Source: Streptomyces sp. TRM68416 (GTDB taxonomy: Bacteria > Actinomycetota > Actinomycetes > Streptomycetales > Streptomycetaceae). From it: 64,000 bases of DNA. The stretch is taken from NCBI RefSeq assembly GCF_014596915.1, contig NZ_JACVWU010000003.1, positions 410,286-474,285 of the forward strand. Reading direction: 5' to 3'. The notes under the pieces were generated by a model that was not told the origin of the DNA, made no database searches, and saw nothing but the letters and a program-made list of their open reading frames with translations. This document shows, one piece after another, positions 37,366-45,645 of this stretch. Position numbers and translations under genes: made by a program. Position 1 is the stretch's first letter. Every line of letters begins with the position of its first letter.

Positions 37366-37401
37366 ACTAATCGGACGCCATGGCCGCTGACAAGCGGCAA
37401 C

Positions 37402-37438
37402 GGGCCCCGGGCACCCTGTGCAAGGGTGCCCGGGGCCC
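37402..37438 (-). terminator. Perfect 16-bp hairpin terminator
   Basis: GGGCCCCGGGCACCCT (37402-37417) and AGGGTGCCCGGGGCCC (37423-37438) around a five-base loop, 38 bases after the OsmC stop; it separates OsmC from the riboswitch. Confidence 0.88.
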
Positions 37439-37475
37439 TGGTGAACCGTTTCCACGGCCGGCGCGTTCCGCCCGC

Positions 37476-37928
37476 TCAGGGCTCCAACTCGACCGTGACG
37501 GCGGGTGGCTGGTGGAGGGTGTTGTGGACGGTGCAGTGCGAGGCCACGGCCAGCAGGGCGTCCCTGCGCTGCCGGGGGAGGTCCGGCGGGGGGACCACCA
37601 CCACGCGCAGCGCGGTGACCCGGGCCGGGCGGTCGGTGGCCATGGTGAACTCCGCGCGGACACGCAGTCCGGAGCGGGGCAGGCGGTGCCGCTGGAGGTA
37701 GCGGCCCGCGTAGAAGGCGACGCAGGTGGCCAGGGACGCGGCGAACAGCTCGGTGGGGGTCGGCGCGGTGTCCGTGCCGCCCGCCTCGGTGGGCTGGTCG
37801 ACCTGGAGGTGGTGGCCCCGGATGTCCACGGCGTAGGCGTCGTGGTCGAGGTGGGCGACCTCCAGGCGGTGCACATCGGCGTCGTGCCGCCGGTCCGTGT
37901 CGAGTGTCTGCGGTGCGGTGCCGGTCAT
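37476..37928 (-). CDS. OsmC family peroxiredoxin-like protein
   Basis: 150 residues. Two redox cysteines lie in LATCVAFYAGRYL and in ASHCTVHNTL. The TPTELFAASLATC segment is typical. OsmC proteins reduce organic hydroperoxides or bind persulfides. GAGGAGAAGG precedes ATG 37928. It sits downstream of a ruined TauE/SafE gene, a pairing often seen in sulfide/persulfide detoxification loci. Confidence 0.88.
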   Translation of the reverse strand: MTGTAPQTLDTDRRHDADVHRLEVAHLDHDAYAVDIRGHHLQVDQPTEAGGTDTAPTPTELFAASLATCVAFYAGRYLQRHRLPRSGLRVRAEFTMATDRPARVTALRVVVVPPPDLPRQRRDALLAVASHCTVHNTLHQPPAVTVELEP

Positions 37929-38244
37929 GGCCGGGCCCTTCTCCTCGATGACGACTTCTGACGGTTTCCAGTCGACCGCGGACGCCGAGCCGGGTGAAGA
38001 GGCCGAGGGGGTGCGGCGGGGGCCGTTCGGCCCTGGTGCGCGGGGCCGCGTCGGCATACCCGGCGGGCCCGTGGGGGCGGACCGCCCGGCCCGGTCCCGC
38101 GTCCACGGCCCGGGTGTCGTGCGGTGCCGCCGGGCCTTGCCGTGGAGCGCCGTGGTCGTGGCCGTGGCGAGGCGGAGGGCGGACCAGTTGATCGGGGCCC
38201 CGGCCGTCGCGGCAGGGGAGGACCGGGGCCAGGGGCTGGTGAGG

Positions 38245-38530
38245 AGGGTGCGGCGCAGGCCGGGGGTGATCTGCTGGGCGAGGACGAAGACGCCCATGAC
38301 GGCGACCAACCAGCCGAAGGCCCTGCGCAGCGCGTCCTGCGGGATGCGTCCGGCGAGGCGGCCGCCGAGCAGCCCGCCGGCGACGGCGATCGCCGTGACC
38401 AGGTGGCGAAGCCCCAGTCGATGTGCACACTCGCCAGGTGTCCGGCCGGCCCGGCGAACGACTTCATGGCGATGACCAGCAGTGAGGTGCCGACGGCGAC
38501 GGTCATCGGCAGTCCGCCGAGCCGGCCCGG
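38245..38530 (-). pseudogene. TauE/SafE sulfite exporter fragment, frameshifted
   Basis: Minus-strand translation gives GLPMTVAVGTSLLVIAMKSF, then AGHLASVHIDWGF; after a one-base shift near 38405 homology continues as LVTAIAVAGGLLGGRLAGRI and LRRAFGWLVAVMGVFVLAQQ. Neither end is complete: the N-terminal third and the last helices are missing. The family exports sulfite or other sulfur anions. It is dead here. Confidence 0.75.
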
Positions 38531-38910
38531 CGCAGCCGGGCGGCGACGCTGATGCCGGCGATGCGGTGCCGGCCGGACAGCGGTGCGTGGTCGGGGGAGG
38601 GGGGCGGCCAAGACGGTGTTCCTTCCTGTGGTCCGGGTGCGGGGCGACGTGTGCCGACGGGGCGGCAGACCGTTGCCTCCTCAAATACCCCCGGCGGTTT
38701 CCTCTCGGCGAGAGTGCGGCGGTCGAGGAAGGCCCGCCAAATACCCCAAGGAGTATGTGTCCGGCGGGCAAATGTCCGGATCGGGACGAAGTCGCCCCCC
38801 GAGTCCTCGGCGCCGCCCCGTCGATTCCGGTTCGACCGGATCCACCGGTCAACGGTTCTCGGCCCTCGCACGTCCCATACATGCCGGTGAGAGATCGATG
38901 AGAGGCGGCC
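38531..38910. other. Region between the TauE remnant and the sigma gene
   Basis: 380 bases without a gene. Two ATACCCC elements occur: the palindrome at 38741-38756 and a single ATACCCCC at 38685-38692. GAGAGGCGG is the ribosome site of the sigma gene at the right end. Confidence 0.5.
38741..38756. promoter_or_regulatory. CsoR/CstR-type operator-like palindrome
   Basis: ATACCCCAAGGAGTAT is a near-perfect 7-2-7 palindrome like those bound by CsoR-family copper or persulfide repressors (TACCCC..GGGGTA). It stands upstream of the TauE remnant and OsmC on one side and the sigma gene on the other. No csoR gene is in the window. Confidence 0.5.
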
Positions 38911-39456
38911 ATGGCAGGCAGACGCGACGAAGAGGCGTTCTCCGAATTTGTGCACACCCGGTCCCGGGCGCTGCTGCGGACTGCGTACCTGCTCTCCGGC
39001 GGCGACCACGCACTGGCCGAGGACCTGCTGCAGTCGGCGCTGGTCAAGGCCTATGTCGCGCTCCCCAGGCTGCGCGAGCCGCGGGCGCTGGAGTCGTATG
39101 TGCGGCGGACGCTGGCCAACACCGCCACCTCCTGGTGGCGCAGCAGACGTGTGCGCGGCGAGCGGCTGACGGAGGGCTCGTCGGCGAGCCTGCCGGCGGT
39201 GCCGGCCTCCGTGGCGCCGGACCGGACGCCCGAGGTCGACGAGCGGGAGCAGATCTGGGCCTGGGTGTGCTCGCTGCCGCCCCGGCAACGGGCGGTGATC
39301 GTGCTGCGCTACTACGAGGACCTGACCGAGCCGCAGACCGCCCGACTGCTGAACTGCTCGGTCGGCACGGTGAAGACCCAGGCCCACCGGGCCCTGGGGA
39401 AACTGCGCGACATGGTCGCCGGGGAACTGCCCAACGCTGTGGAGGAAGCGCTGTGA
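38911..39456 (+). CDS. SigE-family ECF RNA polymerase sigma factor
   Basis: 181 residues. Region 2 (FSEFVHTRSRALLRTAYLLSGG, AEDLLQSALVKAYVAL) and region 4 (LPPRQRAVIVLRYYEDLTEPQTARLL, CSVGTVKTQAHRALGKLR) are complete. This is the actinobacterial SigE70/SigM-like class paired with a membrane-anchored partner that overlaps it by GTGA. The signal is unknown. Confidence 0.92.
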   Translation: MAGRRDEEAFSEFVHTRSRALLRTAYLLSGGDHALAEDLLQSALVKAYVALPRLREPRALESYVRRTLANTATSWWRSRRVRGERLTEGSSASLPAVPASVAPDRTPEVDEREQIWAWVCSLPPRQRAVIVLRYYEDLTEPQTARLLNCSVGTVKTQAHRALGKLRDMVAGELPNAVEEAL

Positions 39457-40691
39457 ACGAGCGGAACGAACCGAGGGAACAGGGGCGCGGCCCGGTGCAG
39501 GAGGCGCTCGCCGCGCGGGCGGACGAGGCCTCCGTCCCCGACGGCTGGGCGGACCGGGTGCTGCTCGACGGCAGGCGGGCGGTCGGACGGCGGCGGCTCC
39601 TCGCGTCGGCCGCGGCGGCGGCCGCGGTCGTGGCGGTCGCGGTGGCGGTCCCGTTGAGCGGGCTGTCCGCCTCCGACGCGCAGCCGCCGGCCTCGACGCG
39701 ACCGGACTGGGCGGCACGGGCCTCCGTGCCTAAGGAGCTGCGGAACCTGCCGGTGGGCCCGGACACCCGGGTGCCGTACGGCACGGGCGGCGACCACAAC
39801 GCCTCCGCCGGGCGGATCATGCTCGTCGGCAGGGCCGTGCCGGTCCCGGAGGGGCTCACCGGGCTCCGGATCTGGCGGGCCGGGGACCGGGGGTTCGTGT
39901 ATCTCGCGCAGGAGTCCGAGTCCGTCACGGTCGTGGTCCACGTCGACGCGGACGGTACCGCGAAGGAACTCGAACGCACGGCGGACGGGCAGCACACCAC
40001 CCAGCTGAACGTCTCCGACGACGGCCGTTTCGCGGCCTGGAGCGTGCATCCCACCCGGGGCCGTTCGGCGGTCGTGAAGCGCGCCGACCTGACCACGGGC
40101 GAGGTCGACTCCCGCACCTACGACGGCATCGACTCGGTCCACGGCTTCGCCGGCCACGACGTACTCGTGGCATGGAACGGGCGTATCCAGAACGTCGGCA
40201 GCCTCGACCGGGACAAGACGCCCTGGCCGTCCGCGGCCCTGAGCAGGCATCAGGCAGGTCTGTCGGTGGCCGGCGACTCCGTGCTGCTGCACGAGCCCGA
40301 CGACTGCCTGCGCAGCTACGCGCTCTCGCGGCCGGACACCCGGCGCTGGGAGTTCTGCGGCGACATCGGCCGGACGCTGTTCGCACCGGACGGGCGGCGG
40401 ATCGCCGACGCCCGCGGGGACGGCTCGGTCGTCGTGCACGACGCGTCGACCGGCGAGGTGACGGCGGAACTGCGGCCGCGGACGGCCTCGCGGGTCCATG
40501 TCCAGGGCATGATCTGGGAGTCGGACGACGCGCTGCTGCTCGGTCTGGCCCAGGGCGAGCTTCCTGCGCGCGGCCTCGCGGCCCCGGAGTACGGGCCGAC
40601 CTACCTGGTCCGCTGCGAAGTGCGGCGAGAACGCTGCGAACTCGTCGACACCGGCGGGCCGATCACGGCCTTTCCCGCCTCGGCCTCGTAG
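39453..40691 (+). CDS. Membrane-anchored beta-propeller-like partner of the sigma factor
   Basis: 412 residues. A short cytoplasmic N-terminus is followed by one helix (LLASAAAAAAVVAVAVAVPL, about 48-67) and a large outer domain of repeated beta strands (LNVSDDGRFAAWSVHP, LFAPDGRRIADARGDGSVVVHD) resembling WD40/TolB-type blades. In this class such proteins restrain the sigma factor. No HxxxCxxC zinc motif is visible, so how it binds the sigma factor is unclear. Start GTG overlaps the sigma stop. Confidence 0.75.
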   Translation: MNERNEPREQGRGPVQEALAARADEASVPDGWADRVLLDGRRAVGRRRLLASAAAAAAVVAVAVAVPLSGLSASDAQPPASTRPDWAARASVPKELRNLPVGPDTRVPYGTGGDHNASAGRIMLVGRAVPVPEGLTGLRIWRAGDRGFVYLAQESESVTVVVHVDADGTAKELERTADGQHTTQLNVSDDGRFAAWSVHPTRGRSAVVKRADLTTGEVDSRTYDGIDSVHGFAGHDVLVAWNGRIQNVGSLDRDKTPWPSAALSRHQAGLSVAGDSVLLHEPDDCLRSYALSRPDTRRWEFCGDIGRTLFAPDGRRIADARGDGSVVVHDASTGEVTAELRPRTASRVHVQGMIWESDDALLLGLAQGELPARGLAAPEYGPTYLVRCEVRRERCELVDTGGPITAFPASAS

Positions 40692-40695
40692 CCAC

Positions 40696-40720
40696 CGGGC
40701 GAGCGCGCGCCGCTCGCCCG
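40696..40720. terminator. Bidirectional 10-bp hairpin
   Basis: CGGGCGAGCG (40696-40705) and CGCTCGCCCG (40711-40720), between the convergent sigma-partner and lipoprotein genes. Confidence 0.75.
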
Positions 40721-40738
40721 ATGACTACGAGCCGTCGC

Positions 40739-41446
40739 TCAGGAGGTGCGGGCGAACTCCGGCCCGAAGGAGTCCGTCGTCACGGTGAAGTGCGTGAACC
40801 GGCCGTTGTCGCCGTCACCCGCCTTGGTCCAGAGCCGGCACCGGTAGCCGGAGTCGGCGCCCCGGTCGACGGCCAGGGCGTCCGGCATCTCGTCGCACGT
40901 CAGCTTCTGCTCGAACCCGCCGCCACCCTGCTCACCGTGGTTCCGCCAGAACTCGTTGTACACCCGCTCGGCGACGAGGAGGTCCTTCAGCGGTCTCGTC
41001 TCGTACCGGATCAGGAAGGCGCCTTCCTTGTAGTCGTCCTTGACCGTGACTTCGTAGGGGATCTCCACGCCTTCGTAGGTCGCCGTGCACCTGCTGGTGG
41101 CGGATGCCTTGAGAGTGACGCCGTCCGGGCAGTCCGCGGTGGTCTCACCGTCGATCCAGGCGTCGCGCAGCAGGTCCTCGCGCAGCTTGTACTCGACCTT
41201 CTCCGTGAACTCCGCGTCCTTGCCCGGCTTCGGTTCGGGCTCCTTCAGGTCTTCGAGCAACTCCACTACACCGGGCCGTGCCCGATCGATCTCCACGGCA
41301 AGGGGTTCGGCCTCGGACGCCTGCCCCCGGGACTTGCTCCCGGCCGGCTTCGCCGCCGCGTCGGCACTGCTGTCCTCGCCGCTCCCGCATCCCGCGGCCA
41401 GGGCGGCGGCGGTGACGAGGAGCAACGTGATCCTGGGTATACGCAT
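40739..41446 (-). CDS. DUF4333-containing lipoprotein
   Basis: 235 residues. Signal peptide IPRITLLLVTAAALAAGC with lipobox Cys near residue 20, then a Ser/Ala/Asp-rich linker and a domain with conserved Cys pairs (TADCPDGVTLKASATSRCTA) of the DUF4333 type, followed by a second half with a further Cys pair (LTCDEMP, YRCRLW). Predicted at the outer face of the membrane. Function unknown. It is convergent with the sigma-partner gene. Confidence 0.78.
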   Translation of the reverse strand: MRIPRITLLLVTAAALAAGCGSGEDSSADAAAKPAGSKSRGQASEAEPLAVEIDRARPGVVELLEDLKEPEPKPGKDAEFTEKVEYKLREDLLRDAWIDGETTADCPDGVTLKASATSRCTATYEGVEIPYEVTVKDDYKEGAFLIRYETRPLKDLLVAERVYNEFWRNHGEQGGGGFEQKLTCDEMPDALAVDRGADSGYRCRLWTKAGDGDNGRFTHFTVTTDSFGPEFARTS

Positions 41447-41615
41447 GCTGTATTTCCTGAGAGTCTTTGCGGAAGGGCCATTGCACCGGGGGCGGCACGC
41501 CGCGGCCAGGGCGGCGGCCGGGCGCGGCGCTGAGGGTCAAGAAATCGGTCGCTTCGGGTCAAGGGCGCGGGGCGTGGGCCGAGGAGCGCACCGCCCCGCG
41601 AATCCCCCCCCGTGC

Positions 41616-41813
41616 TCAGAGCCGGTCCCGGCGTTTGAAGATCACGTACAGGCTGACGCGGACGACCCCCATCAGGGCGATCGCGAAGGGGTACCCGAAG
41701 TGCCGGTCCAGCTCCGGCATGTGGTCGAAGTTCATGCCGTAGATCGTGCCGACCAGCGTCGGGGCGAACAGGATGGCCGCCCATGAGGAGATCTTCTTGA
41801 AGTCGTCTACTTG
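41616..41813 (-). pseudogene. CorA magnesium transporter, C-terminal remnant
   Basis: The last 65 residues of a CorA-type Mg2+ channel: QVDDFKKISSWAAILFAPTL, the signature YGMNFDHMPEL and the second helix ending in RRDRL. Homology stops abruptly at about 41813; the frame upstream is unrelated. The rest of the gene is absent, so it is a 5'-truncated fragment. Confidence 0.8.
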
Positions 41814-43035
<1,222 letters not shown>

Positions 43036-43040
43036 TCACA

Positions 43041-43079
43041 CGGGAGCCGGGTCGTCTGTCGAAGGCGGCCCGGCTCCCG
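43041..43079 (+). terminator. 11-bp hairpin terminator
   Basis: CGGGAGCCGGG (43041-43051) and CCCGGCTCCCG (43069-43079), six bases after the hydrolase stop. Confidence 0.8.
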
Positions 43080-43520
43080 CGTGCCCGAGGCTGTTGTCCC
43101 CGCCGTAAGTCCACCCCCTGGGGATGGAGTGGCCGTTCGGCGGCCTGCCCGAGCCGGACGACCGCTGTTTGCGTCCGTTTGAGGTCGGTGAGGTCCTGCT
43201 CCTGCAGGGCGATCACGAGTGCGGTGTCGGGCAGAGTCTCGGGCAGTGCGGCCAGGAGCGCCTCGGCGGTGGGGTGGTCCAGACCGGCCACCGGCTCGTC
43301 GAGCAGCAGGCAGCGGTGGACGCCTCAGTACCGTACGTGCCGTGGCGAGGCGTCCTCGCTGCACTGGGACAGTAGGCGTCCGCCGGGGCCCACCGGTATG
43401 TCGAGCGGCAAGGCCGCCAAGCCGACGATCTCCAGTGCGCCCCCTAGCGCGGTGGTGTCGGCCGACGGCTTCGCCGGGCGGGGCTCGCACGTGTTCGCGG
43501 CCCAGCAGGCCACGGGGAGC
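43080..43520 (-). pseudogene. CydCD-type ABC transporter ATPase domain remnant, multiple frameshifts
   Basis: The minus strand spells pieces of one ATPase domain in different frames: LEIVGLAALPLDIPVGPGGR then LLS (before the signature), RGRLATARTVLRRP (the signature helix) and RCLLLDEPVAGLDHPTAEAL (Walker B and D-loop). In-frame stops and shifts separate them. The rest (transmembrane part and Walker A) is missing. The remainder of the 43036-43763 gap shows nothing else. CydCD exports cysteine/glutathione for cytochrome bd assembly. Confidence 0.72.
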
Positions 43521-43763
43521 GGGGACATGAACGCCGCTCCGTGGCCCTGCCACTGGGCAGCGGACCGGGGACGACGCTTGCCCCCCGAGCGCCTCTGCGC
43601 TTGACCGAGGCTGCACCGTTGCGGTTGCACAGGCAGCGGCCCATAACGCGGGCCCGGACAGGGCACTGACGGGCAAGCTCCCCTGCACGCACAGGCATGA
43701 CGGCCGTCCGACCGCTGCCTACATTTCCGGCACCCACACAGTGCCGGAAAGAAGAGGGCCCCT

Positions 43764-44849
43764 ATGCAGTTCGGAATTTTCTCGGTGGGGGACGTGACCC
43801 CCGACCCGACCAATGGCCGTACCCCCTCGGAGCGTGAGCGCATCAAGGCGATGGTCGCCATCGCGCTGAAGACGGAAGAGGTCGGACTGGACGTCTTCGC
43901 GACCGGGGAGCACCACAACCCGCCGTTCGTGCCGTCGTCCCCGACCACGATGCTGGGCTACATCGCCGCCCGTACCGAGAAGCTGATCCTCTCCACCGCC
44001 ACGACGCTGATCACCACCAACGACCCGGTGAAGATCGCCGAGGACTACGCGATGCTCCAGCACCTGGCCGACGGCCGCGTCGACCTGATGATGGGCCGCG
44101 GCAACACCGGCCCGGTGTATCCGTGGTTCGGCCAGGACATCCGGCAGGGCATCAACCTGGCCAAGGAGAACTACGCCCTGTTGCGCCGGCTGTGGCGCGA
44201 GGACGTCGTGAACTGGGAGGGGAAGTTCCGTACGCCGTTGCAAGGGTTCACCTCCACTCCGCGCCCGCTGGACGGCGTACCGCCGTTCGTCTGGCACGGT
44301 TCGATCCGCTCGCCGGAGATCGCCGAGCAGGCGGCCTACTACGGCGACGGCTTCTTCCACAACAACATCTTCTGGCCCGCGCACCACACGAGGCAGATGG
44401 TCCGGCTGTACCGGCGGCGGTACGCCTTCCACGGCCACGGCCGGCCCGAGGAGGCGATCGTCGGCCTCGGCGGGCAGGTCTTCATGCGGAAGAACTCCCA
44501 GGACGCCGTACGGGAGTTCCGCCCCTACTTCGACAACGCGCCCGTCTACGGGCACGGGCCCTCGCTGGAGGAGTTCACCGAGCAGACTCCACTGACGGTG
44601 GGCTCTCCCCAGCAGGTCATCGAGCGGACACTGTCCTTCCGCGAGACCGTCGGTGACTACCAGCGGCAGCTGTTCCTGATGGACCACGCGGGTCTGCCCC
44701 TGAAGACCGTCCTGGAACAGCTCGACATCCTCGGCGAAGAAGTGGTTCCCGTGCTGCGGAAGGAGTTCGCGATCGGCCGCCCGGCCGATGTGCCGGACGC
44801 TCCCACGCACGAGTCGCTGCGAGCCGTTCGCGAGGTGTCCGCCGCATGA
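43764..44849 (+). CDS. LLM-class flavin-dependent monooxygenase (CE1758 family type)
   Basis: 361 residues of the luciferase-like barrel (TGEHHNPPFVPSSP, LADGRVDLMMGRGNTGPVYPW, VWHGSIRSPEIAEQAAYYGDGFF). It uses reduced FMN and O2. It ends in ATGA shared with a dedicated FMN reductase, the actinobacterial LLM duo arrangement. The substrate is unknown in this family. A GAAAGAAGAGGGCC ribosome region precedes ATG 43764. Confidence 0.9.
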   Translation: MQFGIFSVGDVTPDPTNGRTPSERERIKAMVAIALKTEEVGLDVFATGEHHNPPFVPSSPTTMLGYIAARTEKLILSTATTLITTNDPVKIAEDYAMLQHLADGRVDLMMGRGNTGPVYPWFGQDIRQGINLAKENYALLRRLWREDVVNWEGKFRTPLQGFTSTPRPLDGVPPFVWHGSIRSPEIAEQAAYYGDGFFHNNIFWPAHHTRQMVRLYRRRYAFHGHGRPEEAIVGLGGQVFMRKNSQDAVREFRPYFDNAPVYGHGPSLEEFTEQTPLTVGSPQQVIERTLSFRETVGDYQRQLFLMDHAGLPLKTVLEQLDILGEEVVPVLRKEFAIGRPADVPDAPTHESLRAVREVSAA

Positions 44850-45460
44850 AGCTCGTCGCCGTGTCCGCGGGGCTGAGCAGCCCGTCCTCCACCCGCCTGC
44901 TGGCCGACCGCCTCGCCGAGTCGGCCCGCGGCGAACTCGCCGCCCATGGCCAGGAGGTGGAGACCGAGGTCGTCGAGCTGCGGGAGCTGGCCGTCGCCGT
45001 CGCCAACAACCTCGTGACCGGATTCCCGCCGCCGCCACTGGCCGCCGCCATCGACGCGGTGACGGGCGCCCACGGCCTGATCGCCGTGACCCCCGTGTTC
45101 ACCGCCTCCTACAGCGGGCTGTTCAAGTCCTTCTTCGACCTGATCGACCCGGACGCCCTCACCGGCAAGCCGGTCCTCGTCGCGGCCACCGGAGGCACGG
45201 CCCGTCACTCGCTGGTCCTGGAACACGCCCTGCGCCCGCTCTTCGCCTACCTGCGTGCCGCCGTCATTCCCACCGCGGTGTACGCGGCGTCCGAGGACTG
45301 GGGATCCAGCGGCGACGAGTACACCGAGGGGCTGCCCGCGCGCATACGGCGGGCGGGCGGGGAGCTGGCCGCCGTGATGGCCGCCCGACCGGCCGGGGAG
45401 ACGCCCGAGGACGACATCACCGTGCTCGAGAGACAGCTCTCCGACCTGCGGTTCGACTGA
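44846..45460 (+). CDS. NAD(P)H-dependent FMN reductase (CE1759 family type)
   Basis: 204 residues, flavodoxin-like. SAGLSSPSSTRLLADRLAE binds the FMN phosphate, TPVFTASYSGLFKSFFDLID and AATGGTARHSL complete the flavin site. It supplies FMNH2 to the monooxygenase encoded just upstream. Start overlaps by four bases. A strong terminator at 45487 closes the two-gene operon. Confidence 0.92.
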   Translation: MKLVAVSAGLSSPSSTRLLADRLAESARGELAAHGQEVETEVVELRELAVAVANNLVTGFPPPPLAAAIDAVTGAHGLIAVTPVFTASYSGLFKSFFDLIDPDALTGKPVLVAATGGTARHSLVLEHALRPLFAYLRAAVIPTAVYAASEDWGSSGDEYTEGLPARIRRAGGELAAVMAARPAGETPEDDITVLERQLSDLRFD

Positions 45461-45486
45461 AGCCGATCCGGCGGTCCGGACCACTC

Positions 45487-45526
45487 GGAGGTCCTCGCCT
45501 CCGGCTCTGCGGAGGCGAGGACCTCC
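45487..45526 (+). terminator. Perfect 17-bp hairpin terminator
   Basis: GGAGGTCCTCGCCTCCG (45487-45503) and CGGAGGCGAGGACCTCC (45510-45526), six-base loop, 26 bases after the FMN reductase stop. Confidence 0.92.
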
Positions 45527-45645
45527 ATGTGGGAGAACACCGCCCCCTCATTCCGACTCGCCTGTGGCATGCTTCGTGCAGATTGACCGAGTCGCACGCC
45601 TGCCGTAGCCGCATTCCGTGCGGCGATGGCTTGTGAGGATGGTGC

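Noticed and set aside
38911..40691. A zinc-type anti-sigma factor paired with the ECF sigma factor
   Set aside because: The coupled protein lacks HxxxCxxC, so the standard class is not supported.
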